A DNA stretch of 64,000 nucleotides from assembly GCF_001999945.1 (NCBI RefSeq), contig NZ_CP019650.1, forward strand, positions 2,356,001-2,420,000, in the 5' to 3' direction. The translations under genes were made by a program, and so were the position numbers. Numbering within the stretch: the stretch's first letter is position 1; each line of letters opens with the position of its first letter. This DNA comes from Microbulbifer agarilyticus (lineage in GTDB: Bacteria > Pseudomonadota > Gammaproteobacteria > Pseudomonadales > Cellvibrionaceae). This document shows, in pieces, positions 1 through 8,340 of the stretch. The notes below the pieces were generated by a model. The model was given only the letters and a program-made list of their open reading frames with translations, was not told the origin of the DNA and did no database searches.

Positions 1-1
1 C

Positions 2-283
2 GTCGAGGGCCAGGAAAGCCGCTACCTCGGATTGTGGAGCCTCGGGCAGGTAATTGGTTTGTTCCTTTCCTTTACCGTCAGTGGCTGCCTGTATTCCCTG
101 CTGGTAGAAAGCCAAGTACTTACCGCCAATATTGCTTTCGCACTCATCTTTGTCCTGCAGGCATTGATGGTCGTCTTCAGCTATCTGGTTGTACGCAATG
201 TCACCATCGAAGGCCTCAACGAAGCAGCAGAACAAGAACCTGATGCTCCGATTACAGCCGACTTACAACCAACTACCAAATAA
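2..283 (+). CDS. Membrane transporter, C-terminal fragment (probably MFS)
   Basis: The reading frame is open from the left edge, so only about 93 C-terminal residues of a longer protein are visible. It shows two hydrophobic helices (around GLFLSFTVSGCLYSLL and IAFALIFVLQALMVVFSYLVV) followed by a short polar, acidic tail, the usual ending of a 12-helix major facilitator protein. The substrate cannot be inferred. A 37-bp gap separates it from the Trm112-like gene, so the two may be cotranscribed. Other polytopic transporter families are possible because only the tail is seen. Confidence 0.55.
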   Translation, partial: VEGQESRYLGLWSLGQVIGLFLSFTVSGCLYSLLVESQVLTANIAFALIFVLQALMVVFSYLVVRNVTIEGLNEAAEQEPDAPITADLQPTTK

Positions 284-320
284 CACCGAATAAGTAATAC
301 CCAAAAACGGGAGAGACATA

Positions 321-560
321 ATGAACATTCAAGATTACCTGGACATTCTCCGCTGCCCTCACTGTACCGCTGAAAACAAGGGCCTCCTGTCTGAAGTGAA
401 AAGTGATTGGCTGGGCTGCAGCGACTGTGGCCGCCAGTATCCGATGGTTGAAGGTATCCCAGTGATGCTTCCTGAAGAAGGCGACAAGTGGCAAGGCGTT
501 GCGGCAAGCGAGCTCCCCACCATCTCGGAGCACGATCGCTTCGTTAACAGCACTGACTGA
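321..560 (+). CDS. Trm112-like small zinc-ribbon protein
   Basis: A 79-residue protein with two CxxC pairs (C12/C15 and C33/C36) and the 'LRCPHC ... LGCSDCGRQYP...GIPVML' pattern of Trm112/YcaR-like (UPF0434) peptides. In eukaryotes and archaea Trm112 is the activating partner of SAM-dependent methyltransferases; most bacterial members have no assigned role. A good AGAG-type ribosome binding site lies just upstream. Its position directly before a methionine-synthase-like gene in a SAM-cycle neighbourhood suggests a link to methyl transfer, but that is context only. Confidence 0.75.
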   Translation: MNIQDYLDILRCPHCTAENKGLLSEVKSDWLGCSDCGRQYPMVEGIPVMLPEEGDKWQGVAASELPTISEHDRFVNSTD

Positions 561-650
561 AATTCTGGCACCAAGGTGATGGAGTAGATCTACCACGATC
601 GCTCCATTTACCGTTAAGACCGCGTAAGAAATAACAACGAATAAACAAAA

Positions 651-672
651 ACGTGACCGACAACAGTCACGT
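651..672 (+). promoter_or_regulatory. Small hairpin upstream of methionine synthase-like gene
   Basis: The 7-bp arms ACGTGAC and GTCACGT are separated by 8 bases and end 19 bases before the ATG at 692. There is no T-run after it, so it is not a classical terminator. It could be an operator or a leader hairpin. The rest of the 131-bp gap (561-691) shows nothing else recognisable. Confidence 0.35.
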
Positions 673-691
673 CCGGTTGAGGTATTGAGAT

Positions 692-1804
692 ATGTGGAAA
701 ACAGACCTGTTTCCAACGCAGCTCGTGGGCAGCTATGTAAAACCCCGCTGGCTCGCAGACCATAACAAGGTTTACCAGAAAGAAGGCACCTGGTGGAACG
801 TAGAACAAGATCTACTTCCTGAAGCCATCGATGATGCTGTGCGTCTTGCCGTCTACGATCAGAACATGGCCGGCATGACATTCGCCACCGACGGTGAAGT
901 ACGCCGACAAACCTTTAGCGGCCACTTCTACGACCTGAAAGGTATCGACCAGGAAAACCCGGAAGAATTCACCAACTTCCACAACGATATTACCGAATAT
1001 CTGAAAATGAAGCAGAAGGCCACCAATGTCGGTGCCGATCTGAAAAAAGAAGAAGCACCCAAGCAGACCCACAAGGTTTTGTTCCCCGCAGTACGGGAGA
1101 AAATCCAGTGGCCTGGGCCAATGGTTGTCAGCGACATTCCATTCCTGAAGCGCTATGCCGCAAACCGCAGCAAAATCACCGTGATTGGTCCTGTTACCCT
1201 CTCCTACCGACTGGTGGATGCAGGCGTGTACCCAGACCAGGCGGCTTTGTGCTTTGCGATTGCCGATGCGCTGAATCAGGAACTGAAGGCACTGGCTGCG
1301 GCCGGTGTGGATCTGATCCAGATCGACGAGCCGGAAGTGCACTTCCGCTACAGCCAGTGCCAGGACTTTGCCGTTGAAGCCATCAACCGCATGGTTCGCG
1401 GCGTAGACTGCCTCACCTCTGTGCACGTTTGCTACGGCTACTCGAAAAATATTGCGCTGAAAGAACCCAGCCCTATTTATCCGAAAGCGGTGTCACTGGT
1501 TGCCGAGTCCGACATTGATGCCATTCATACTGAATATGCACAACCCGGACACACGCCAGACTTCCTGCAGTCCGTTGGTAACAAGCTGGTTGCCATCGGT
1601 GTTCTCAATCTGGACCCACAGGGCCAGGTGGAGGAAGTGGAATCCATCCGCAAGATGATCATTGATGCGATGGAAGTCATCCCGAAAGAGCGCATCAGCC
1701 TGGCACCGGATTGCGGTATGTGGTTCCTCGAGCGCGACTTTGCCTTCCGCAAAATCCAATCCATGTGTCTTGCTGCAAGCTCCCTCCGAAACCAGTTTGG
1801 TTGA
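692..1804 (+). CDS. Cobalamin-independent methionine synthase-like protein (core MetE domain only)
   Basis: At 370 residues it corresponds to the C-terminal catalytic barrel of MetE and lacks the N-terminal half of full-length MetE (about 750 residues). Zinc/homocysteine signatures are visible: H245-x-C247 in 'SVHVCYGY', a Glu near 281 and C341 in 'LAPDCGMW', plus the homocysteine-binding 'QIDEPEV' at 210-216. The expected reaction is methyl transfer to homocysteine. Short core-MetE proteins often take the methyl group from a donor other than methyl-tetrahydrofolate, so the donor is open. It is followed 13 bp later by an unknown gene and then an adenosine-kinase-like gene, consistent with a role in recycling SAM by-products. 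Confidence 0.8.
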   Translation: MWKTDLFPTQLVGSYVKPRWLADHNKVYQKEGTWWNVEQDLLPEAIDDAVRLAVYDQNMAGMTFATDGEVRRQTFSGHFYDLKGIDQENPEEFTNFHNDITEYLKMKQKATNVGADLKKEEAPKQTHKVLFPAVREKIQWPGPMVVSDIPFLKRYAANRSKITVIGPVTLSYRLVDAGVYPDQAALCFAIADALNQELKALAAAGVDLIQIDEPEVHFRYSQCQDFAVEAINRMVRGVDCLTSVHVCYGYSKNIALKEPSPIYPKAVSLVAESDIDAIHTEYAQPGHTPDFLQSVGNKLVAIGVLNLDPQGQVEEVESIRKMIIDAMEVIPKERISLAPDCGMWFLERDFAFRKIQSMCLAASSLRNQFG

Positions 1805-1817
1805 TATTGGAGGACTT

Positions 1818-2441
1818 GTGGGAACCCGAAAAACCCTTGAGGAGCTGGTTCGGCAACTGCAGCTGCAACTGAACCCCGCTGTGTCAGTGGACCCGGAGAA
1901 CGTAAAGAGCATCCGGGTTCACTGCTACAGAGATGCGGCTGATCCTGCAGTATTAGACAACCTAAATAATTGCTTTCAACAGCAACTCCCTATTCCTCAG
2001 CACACCCCGGAAAGCTACACCGCTTTTATTCTATCTAAACCGTCTTTCAACGATGGCGTGATTGAAACCCATGCGTTGGAATGCCTCGGTAATGACGGTC
2101 ATCCTAATGGCGAGCTTTGGGTAAAATTTAAGTCGGGGGCGGCCCTAGCAGCCGCTTATGACCTTCCGCAGGAGAAGCCAGCGTTACCGCTGGAGGAGCT
2201 GCAGACTACCCTGCTTGGGGCGGTCGAATTACCCAATGTAACGCCCGCCATTCAATCCAGCGGCCCCGAGTGGCTGTGCAGCCCAATGGTGTGTGACGAA
2301 GGCTCTTGGTTGTTACCAGCCATCGAAACACCACTAGATGTTCCCGAGCGTTTCGCCGGGCACTGCTACATCAAACTCGTTACCGAAAACCACCCTGCCG
2401 GGGGATCACTGCGTACAGAATTAGAAGAGACAAATAAATGA
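1818..2441 (+). CDS. Protein of unknown function (weak RidA-like pattern)
   Basis: I place the start at the GTG at 1818, preceded by GGAGGA at good spacing, which gives 207 residues and avoids overlapping the methionine synthase-like gene. I do not recognise the family securely. The first half carries a pattern loosely like RidA/YjgF proteins ('SIRVHCYRDAADP' strand followed by 'PESYTAFILSKP' and a polar strand), but the usual RidA catalytic Arg context is not clear. No signal peptide or membrane segment is seen. It sits 6 bp upstream of the adenosine-kinase-like gene, so it is almost certainly cotranscribed with the methyl-cycle genes. Confidence 0.6.
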   Translation: MGTRKTLEELVRQLQLQLNPAVSVDPENVKSIRVHCYRDAADPAVLDNLNNCFQQQLPIPQHTPESYTAFILSKPSFNDGVIETHALECLGNDGHPNGELWVKFKSGAALAAAYDLPQEKPALPLEELQTTLLGAVELPNVTPAIQSSGPEWLCSPMVCDEGSWLLPAIETPLDVPERFAGHCYIKLVTENHPAGGSLRTELEETNK

Positions 2442-2447
2442 GTAAAT

Positions 2448-3452
2448 ATGATGAGTAAGTATCATGTGTATGGACTGGGCGCAGCCCTGGTCGATACGGA
2501 AATTGAAGTATCCGATCAAGATCTGCAGACGCTCAAGCTTGAGAAAGGCCTGATGACACTGGCAGATCGCGAACAGCAACAGCAACTGCTCGGCCAGTTG
2601 GAAGACCATCTGATCGCCGCGAAGCGCGCCAGTGGTGGCTCCGCAGCAAATACCGTGATCGCCGCCAGCTATTTTGGCAGCAACACCTTTTACAGCTGTA
2701 AAGTTGCTGCGGATGACAACGGCGATTTCTATCTCAACGATCTGGAATCTGCCGGTGTCGACTATCACCGCACCCTCCAGCGGGAATCCGGCGACACCGG
2801 GAAATGCCTGGTAATGATTACCCCGGATGCGGAACGCACCATGGTGACCTACCTAGGCATCAGTGAGACGCTTTCTTCCGTAGAGCTGCACCCAGAAGCG
2901 ATTGCCACTGCGGACTACCTCTACTTGGAGGGTTACCTGGTAACCTCCCCAACCGGGCGCGCTGCGGCCATCGAGGCCAGCCGAATCGCGAAAGCCAACG
3001 GCACTAAAGTCGCCATCAGCCTGTCCGACCCGGGCATCGTGCAGTACTTCCATGACGGACTGCTAGAAATGATTGGCGAAGGCGTCGACCTGCTCTTCTG
3101 TAACCAAGACGAGGCCACTGCGTTTACCAAGGCGGATTCCCTGGACGCCGCGGCTAAACAGCTCAAGCAATACGCCAACTGCTTTGCCATTACCCTGGGC
3201 GCCGAGGGCGCGCTGGTGTTTGATAGCAACGAAGCGGTAAAAGTCGCCTCCAGCCCAGTGAAGGCCGTCGACACTAACGGTGCCGGAGACATGTTCGCGG
3301 GAGCGTTTCTCTACGCCATCACCCATGGACACGATTTCACCTATGCCGCAACGCTGGCCAATCGCGCTGCGGGCACCGTGGTATCGCAGTTCGGTCCACG
3401 CCTGAAGGCTGAACAGCATCAGGAGATTTTGCAGGAGCCGGTTGCGGTCTAA
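2448..3452 (+). CDS. Adenosine kinase-like PfkB-family sugar/nucleoside kinase
   Basis: A 334-residue ribokinase-fold protein. The PfkB signature DTNGAGD is at about 275-281, the last Asp being the catalytic base, with the anion-hole glycines. The N-terminal 'ALVDTEIEV' strand and 'SGGSAANTVIA' motif are typical of bacterial proteins annotated as adenosine kinase. It would phosphorylate adenosine released by S-adenosylhomocysteine hydrolase, pulling that reaction forward. Other nucleoside or sugar substrates cannot be excluded. Two in-frame ATGs (2448, 2451) are possible. It is the last gene before a clear terminator. Confidence 0.8.
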   Translation: MMSKYHVYGLGAALVDTEIEVSDQDLQTLKLEKGLMTLADREQQQQLLGQLEDHLIAAKRASGGSAANTVIAASYFGSNTFYSCKVAADDNGDFYLNDLESAGVDYHRTLQRESGDTGKCLVMITPDAERTMVTYLGISETLSSVELHPEAIATADYLYLEGYLVTSPTGRAAAIEASRIAKANGTKVAISLSDPGIVQYFHDGLLEMIGEGVDLLFCNQDEATAFTKADSLDAAAKQLKQYANCFAITLGAEGALVFDSNEAVKVASSPVKAVDTNGAGDMFAGAFLYAITHGHDFTYAATLANRAAGTVVSQFGPRLKAEQHQEILQEPVAV

Positions 3453-3467
3453 CGGCAAGTCGGCACA

Positions 3468-3498
3468 AGGGGTATTCCTGAGCGATCAGAATACCCCT
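3468..3498 (+). terminator. Rho-independent terminator of the + strand methyl-cycle operon
   Basis: The arms AGGGGTATTC and GAATACCCCT (10 bp, perfect) enclose an 11-base loop and are followed by CTTTTCTCTT. It lies 16 bp after the stop codon of the adenosine-kinase-like gene. Confidence 0.85.
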
Positions 3499-3640
3499 CT
3501 TTTCTCTTCCTCGATTCTCTCTCTACTCTCTAAGCTATCTCCTATCCTCTCCGCTTATCTCTGTTCTACCGCACCGCTGTCCTCTTCTATCTCACCGCTG
3601 TCCTTTCTCATATTCACACAACTTCCCTACTCTTAATTCT
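3499..3640 (+). repeat. Pyrimidine-rich (C/T) tract with imperfect TCTC repeats
   Basis: About 140 bp are overwhelmingly C and T on the + strand, with repeated TCTC/CTCT units and two copies of CACCGCTGTCCT (near 3574 and 3593). It lies in the 389-bp gap between the adenosine kinase-like gene terminator and the convergent TonB receptor. It contains no convincing gene. Confidence 0.6.
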
Positions 3641-3790
3641 CATGGTTTCCGTGCTGGCACCGTCGCCATTGAAAATTATTAAATCGACACAACACAAAAT
3701 TGCTATAGCCGACGCACAGGAATCCCCGCAGTCGACAATTCAGAGGCTACAAATGAGAAAAACTGGGAAGGTGTGAGCAACAAGCGGGCA

Positions 3791-3816
3791 TAAAAATGCC
3801 CGCCGAAGCGGGCAAA
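3791..3816 (-). terminator. Rho-independent terminator of the TonB receptor gene
   Basis: Read on the - strand: GCCCGC, the tetraloop TTCG, GCGGGC, then ATTTTTA. It begins 29 bp downstream of the receptor stop codon. Confidence 0.9.
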
Positions 3817-3841
3817 GTCACACTCAATAAGGCGAGAACGA

Positions 3842-6421
3842 TTAGAAGCGGTACCCTACTGTCAGGCTGCTCATACGGCCCATACGGTTAACGATGGACG
3901 GGGCCTGATTCTGGGTCCAGATAAACGGACGGTAGGCACTGGAAGGCGTGTCATCATCCATCAGGTTTTTCACGCTGAGCTGGCCATACCAGTTGTCACC
4001 CTCAATACCGGTTACCAGGTTGGTATCCCAATGATCGTCGATCCAAAGGGTGTTCACGGTATTGATGTAACGCTTATCCTTCCATACGGCGCTCAGGTCC
4101 ATATAAAACTCGGCACCGTTGGCAAAGTCACGCGAGTAGCGCACGCCCGCATTGAAGGTATTCCGGTAGTTGTTGATCATTGTCTTGCCGGACAGATCAC
4201 CATCGGAAACCATCAGGTTGCTCATGACTTCACAGCCGCCACCAGCAACTGGCAAACAGAATGGGTAAGCGGTCGCATCAAGGCCCATCGCTTCGTAATC
4301 CACGTAACCGAAGGTCACACTTTGCACGCCCTTAACCACTTCCGCGTCGTTGAAGGTGTAGGCTGAGTGGAAGGCCCAGTTATCGCTGATCTGGAAGGCA
4401 GTCTCGATTTCGATACCACGAATTTCTACCGCACCCAGGTTAGTGGTGATCGCCGCAGGAATAGTGGCGCCGTTGCTGAACTGGGAGAACTGGCGAATAT
4501 GCTGGTCATCCCAATCAATACGGTAAGCAGCGATATTCATGTAACCGCGGCCATCCAGAACCGTGCGCTTCGCGCCCAGCTCAAAGGTAAGGTTGGTTTC
4601 CGGATCGTAGAGCATTTCGGACTCTACCGGAGTACCACCATTGATGCCGCCGGACTTGGTACCCCTGGCGATATTCAGGTAGAAGTTGGTGTATTCATCG
4701 TAGGTGTAGGTGGCGATCAGACGCGGAGACACCCAATCCCAATCACCCTGAACCTGGCCCTGGGCACCGGTGAAGTGCAGAACATTGTCCGCAACCTTGT
4801 CTTCACGGGTATAACGCGCTTCCACACCCACATTCAGCTTGTCGGTCACGTCATACGCAACAGCCGCAAATGCTGAGGTAACTTCAGTGCTGTGGTTGGT
4901 CTGGGTAATCTTGGTTGCGTTGCCGTTTTCATCCACCGCCAGGATAGAAGACGCAATAGACGCGGAGTTAATCTCATCGCCGAACGGGCTGCCGCTTGCC
5001 GCAAGTGCGCTGGAGGTCAGCCACTGATCAAGCTCCACTTCTGAATACAGCAAGCCTGCGCTCCACTGCAGTGGGCCAGCATCGTTGGACTGAATACGGA
5101 ACTCCTGGCTGAACGCGGTGCGGTCATCATTGGGCTGACCACCGTAGTTGTAGGCGTTCACATTCAGCAGATAGGCGTTGGTGCCACCAAGGTTCACGGT
5201 CGCCACATAGTTCGGCATCATCTCAGTGGGCGTAACGGGCCCAAAACCGGTGTCCACAGCGATTACCGGAGCAAACACCATGGTAGGCGCCATATAAGCG
5301 TTGGCATAGCCTTGCAGGGAACGAGTTACGGTGTCCGATGCAGCGGTGATGGAAGTCAGGGTAACGTCCGCAATATCCCAATTCACGCGCAGGCTATACA
5401 AATCGGATTCGTTGGTAACACCGAATGCATTGCCCGCGAAACCGTCCGGGTCTGCCGCCTTGGCTTCACCATAGTAAGCGCTGGGAGCACCAGTTACCGC
5501 TGCCATGCCCGCCGGGGTCAGTGCATTGATTCCCGGGGTATAGTGCACACCCGGAATCAGGAAAGGCGCACCACCGGTAACCATGGTATTGATCTCAGCG
5601 GCGTGCTCAGCGTTGGGGGTTACTTCGTAGCCCGCGTTGTGATGCTCGTGCACATCCACATGCGCCACAGAGAGATCAAGTTCGAGGGTGTCGGTCGGGG
5701 TAAACAACACTCGCAGGCGCTGCGCTTCATTGTCGATACCACCCAAATAGGTATCACCCTGCTTGAAGGTAGAACCGGACTCGGAGTCCACTAGGTCCAG
5801 GCTGACCGCCAGCTTGTCGCCAATGGCGCTTGCGATACGGGCCTCGACGCCGGACTGGCCTTCCGCACCAGTAGTGGCTTCGATCTTGGCCTCAAATTCT
5901 TCGGTAGGCTTGGTGGTGATGTAATTCATGGCGCCGGAAAAGGCGTTGCGACCATAGATCGCAGACTGGGGGCCGCGCACCACTTCCACGCGTTCCAGAC
6001 CCATCATCGGCATGAACGTAGAAGCACGGCCAGAAACGTAGACACCGTCCACAAACATAGCCACATTGGTGTCGTCGCCGATCAGACCCGGCTGGCTCAT
6101 GCCCCGAATAGTAATGGCGCCGGTGGCCATGGTGCCCGAGGAGTCATAAACAAGACCCGGTGAACTGCGCACCACATCGCGCAAGTCCTGCATGGCAGAG
6201 CGCTCAATGTCTTTCTCTGAGAAGGCATTGATGGCCACAGGAATTTCCTGAAGGCTCTCAGTCCGGTTACGGGCGGTAACCGTGACCTCTTCTAATACTG
6301 GCTGTCCTCGATTGATGTCACCGTCTTGTTTGACCGCTTCATCAGAAGCCGCCATAGCGGTTGATGCGAGGCTTCCGGCCACTACCGCAATGTAGAGCGG
6401 CTGCTGCTTGAATTTGGACAT
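3842..6421 (-). CDS. TonB-dependent outer-membrane receptor
   Basis: An 859-residue protein with an N-terminal signal peptide (cleavage likely after STAMA, about residue 24). A 'EEVTVTARNR' TonB-box/early-plug segment is followed by the plug domain ('AITIRGMSQPG', 'VEVVRGPQSAIYGRNAFSGAMNYIT') and a long 22-strand barrel ending in the terminal aromatic 'LTVGYRF'. It should take up a large or scarce substrate across the outer membrane using TonB energy. This plug/barrel subclass is common in catabolic gene sets and is not siderophore-specific. The start has a strong GGAGGG site. An 18-bp palindrome shared with catabolic operons lies 160 bp upstream (6581-6598), which argues that the receptor imports the substrate of the region to the right, not a methyl-cycle compound. 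Confidence 0.9.
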   Translation of the reverse strand: MSKFKQQPLYIAVVAGSLASTAMAASDEAVKQDGDINRGQPVLEEVTVTARNRTESLQEIPVAINAFSEKDIERSAMQDLRDVVRSSPGLVYDSSGTMATGAITIRGMSQPGLIGDDTNVAMFVDGVYVSGRASTFMPMMGLERVEVVRGPQSAIYGRNAFSGAMNYITTKPTEEFEAKIEATTGAEGQSGVEARIASAIGDKLAVSLDLVDSESGSTFKQGDTYLGGIDNEAQRLRVLFTPTDTLELDLSVAHVDVHEHHNAGYEVTPNAEHAAEINTMVTGGAPFLIPGVHYTPGINALTPAGMAAVTGAPSAYYGEAKAADPDGFAGNAFGVTNESDLYSLRVNWDIADVTLTSITAASDTVTRSLQGYANAYMAPTMVFAPVIAVDTGFGPVTPTEMMPNYVATVNLGGTNAYLLNVNAYNYGGQPNDDRTAFSQEFRIQSNDAGPLQWSAGLLYSEVELDQWLTSSALAASGSPFGDEINSASIASSILAVDENGNATKITQTNHSTEVTSAFAAVAYDVTDKLNVGVEARYTREDKVADNVLHFTGAQGQVQGDWDWVSPRLIATYTYDEYTNFYLNIARGTKSGGINGGTPVESEMLYDPETNLTFELGAKRTVLDGRGYMNIAAYRIDWDDQHIRQFSQFSNGATIPAAITTNLGAVEIRGIEIETAFQISDNWAFHSAYTFNDAEVVKGVQSVTFGYVDYEAMGLDATAYPFCLPVAGGGCEVMSNLMVSDGDLSGKTMINNYRNTFNAGVRYSRDFANGAEFYMDLSAVWKDKRYINTVNTLWIDDHWDTNLVTGIEGDNWYGQLSVKNLMDDDTPSSAYRPFIWTQNQAPSIVNRMGRMSSLTVGYRF

Positions 6422-6580
6422 TAGTCCCTCCGAGGCTCAATTATCTTTTTATTAATGCCTGAGTGGTCTGCAACAACTTCAAGGGTAAATGCATGGACTG
6501 GAATAATCCAAAGTCCCTTTGCTGACGTAACCCGTATATGGCTTTTTGTTTACATCGAGAACACAGTAACAAGCAGCAAA

Positions 6581-6598
6581 TGTACTATCAATATAACA
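6581..6598. promoter_or_regulatory. Candidate regulon operator upstream of TonB receptor
   Basis: TGTACTATCAATATAACA closely matches the shared element TGTTATATCAATATAACA. The rest of the 422-bp gap (6422-6843) holds the receptor leader and the ahcY terminator. An 86-codon open frame here has no supporting features. Confidence 0.6.
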
Positions 6599-6786
6599 TT
6601 TGCGCTGAACTCACGGATAAATTGAGAAAAGTCAATTTTCAAAGATGTCCAATATCTGGCGTCTCCTCCTCCTGCGGATTCCGCCCAAACAACGGGCGCA
6701 ACCTGCCCCAAAATTAGCCCTATAGCACCAAAATGGGCACTCTTCCTCGCCGAAGATGGCGGCCAAATAAACCAACCTATAAAACT

Positions 6787-6819
6787 AAACCCCCGCCACG
6801 ACAATCGCAACGGGGGTTT
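6787..6819 (-). terminator. Rho-independent terminator of ahcY
   Basis: The arms AAACCCCCG and CGGGGGTTT (9 bp, perfect) have a 15-base loop. On the - strand the second arm runs into a T-rich sequence. It is 25 bp after the ahcY stop. Confidence 0.8.
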
Positions 6820-6843
6820 GGCTACTAGAGAGCAAATGTCGCC

Positions 6844-8226
6844 TTAGTATTTGTAGCTGTCAGGCTTGTAAGGTCCCTCAACGTCCACATTGATGTACTC
6901 GGCTTGCGTATTGGTCAAGCGGGTGACCACACCGCCAAAGCCTTCCACCATGTCTTTTGCCACCTCTTCATCCAGTTTCTTGGGCAGCACCTTCACGTAC
7001 AGCTGAGCAGTCTTCTCCGCTTGCGGAAGATCCGCAAACTTGCGCTCCCACAGGTAGATTTGGGCCAGAACCTGGTTAGCAAAGGACCCATCCATAATGC
7101 GTGAAGGGTGGCCAGTCGCATTGCCGAGGTTTACCAGACGTCCTTCGGACAGCAGAATCAGGTGATCATTATTTGTGCGATCGCGATAGATTTTGTGCAC
7201 CTGCGGTTTTACCTCTTCCCACTCGTAGTGCTCGCGCATGAAAGCAGTGTCGATCTCATTGTCGAAGTGACCGATGTTACAAACCACAGCACCATTTTTC
7301 AGAGTCTGCAGCATGGCTGCGTCGCACACATTGACGTTGCCGGTAGTGGTAACCAGCAGGTCTGTGGTGCCGAGAACCGCGGTATCAATGTCGGCGATTT
7401 CGCCGGTGTTCACGCCATCTTTGTAGGCGGATACCACCTCAAAGCCATCCATGCAGGCCTGCATCGCGCAGATCGGGTCGATCTCGGTCACCTTTACGAT
7501 CATGCCCTCTTGGCGCAGGGACGCGGCAGATCCTTTACCCACATCACCGTAGCCAATAACCAGCGCTTTCTTGCCGGACAGCAGGTGATCGGTACCGCGC
7601 TTGATCGCGTCGTTCAGGGAGTGACGACACCCATACTTGTTGTCGTTTTTGGACTTGGTTACCGCATCGTTCACATTGATAGCCGGTACCTTCAGCTCGC
7701 CTTTGTCCAGCATCTCAACCAGACGGTGAACCCCAGTGGTGGTCTCTTCACTGATACCGTGGATGCGATCCAGCAGCGCCGGGTACTTTTCATGGCACAG
7801 CTGAGTCAGGTCGCCACCATCATCCAGAATCATGTTTGCGCCCCAAACATCACCGCCATCTTTTTCGGCCAGTACGGTTTGCTCGATGCACCACCAGAAT
7901 TCGTCTTCGGTTTCGCCTTTCCAGGCAAATACCGGAATACCGGCCGCAGCAATCGCCGCGGCAGCGTGATCCTGAGTAGAGAAGATATTGCAGGAAGACC
8001 AGCGCACTTCTGCCCCAAGCTCTACCAGGGTTTCAATTAGTACCGCAGTCTGGATGGTCATGTGGATACAACCCATGATCTTGGCGCCTGCCAGCGGCTG
8101 CGACTGCTTGTACTTGCGGCGCAACGCCATCAGTGCGGGCATCTCCCCTTCTGCGATCGCAATTTCCTTGCGTCCCCACTCCGCCAGGTTGATATCGGCA
8201 ACTTTGTAGTCTGTAAAATTTGTCAT
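6844..8226 (-). CDS. ahcY: S-adenosylhomocysteine hydrolase
   Basis: I choose the ATG at 8226 ('[20 protein letters not shown]'), preceded by a GGAAA site, giving 460 residues, the usual family size. An in-frame codon further upstream would add 16 residues of no family character. Family motifs are clear: '[16 protein letters not shown]', '[14 protein letters not shown]', the NAD-binding '[12 protein letters not shown]' and the C-terminal 'DGPYKPD-x-YKY'-type ending. It splits SAH to adenosine and homocysteine, NAD-dependent, in the cytosol. It lies downstream of metK on the same strand, but a strong terminator between them suggests partly independent transcription. Confidence 0.97.
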   Translation of the reverse strand: MTNFTDYKVADINLAEWGRKEIAIAEGEMPALMALRRKYKQSQPLAGAKIMGCIHMTIQTAVLIETLVELGAEVRWSSCNIFSTQDHAAAAIAAAGIPVFAWKGETEDEFWWCIEQTVLAEKDGGDVWGANMILDDGGDLTQLCHEKYPALLDRIHGISEETTTGVHRLVEMLDKGELKVPAINVNDAVTKSKNDNKYGCRHSLNDAIKRGTDHLLSGKKALVIGYGDVGKGSAASLRQEGMIVKVTEIDPICAMQACMDGFEVVSAYKDGVNTGEIADIDTAVLGTTDLLVTTTGNVNVCDAAMLQTLKNGAVVCNIGHFDNEIDTAFMREHYEWEEVKPQVHKIYRDRTNNDHLILLSEGRLVNLGNATGHPSRIMDGSFANQVLAQIYLWERKFADLPQAEKTAQLYVKVLPKKLDEEVAKDMVEGFGGVVTRLTNTQAEYINVDVEGPYKPDSYKY

Positions 8227-8305
8227 TTGTATTTCCGCATTCGCTGGCCGGTAAAGGTAAATCGCATACCTCATCCAACCGGCTTGAATAGTATTTTGAG
8301 AGATT

Positions 8306-8332
8306 AAAACCCCGGCACGCGTCGTGCCGGGG
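8306..8332 (-). terminator. Rho-independent terminator between metK and ahcY
   Basis: CCCCGGCACG / CGTGCCGGGG form a 10-bp perfect stem with a 3-base loop. On the - strand it is followed by TTTTAATC. It begins 8 bp after the metK stop codon. Confidence 0.9.
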
Positions 8333-8340
8333 AAACTCAG

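Noticed and set aside
5312..5794. Long open frames opposite the TonB receptor and opposite metK/ahcY
   Set aside because: They are antisense frames of clearly real genes, with no family similarity or ribosome binding sites.
6550..6810. Possible 86-residue protein on the - strand between ahcY and the TonB receptor
   Set aside because: It begins inside the ahcY terminator and covers an operator-like site, has no convincing ribosome binding site and no family features.
8227..8305. S-adenosylhomocysteine riboswitch before ahcY
   Set aside because: After the metK terminator only about 80 bases remain, and I see no SAH-riboswitch-like conserved core; not supportable without a covariance search.
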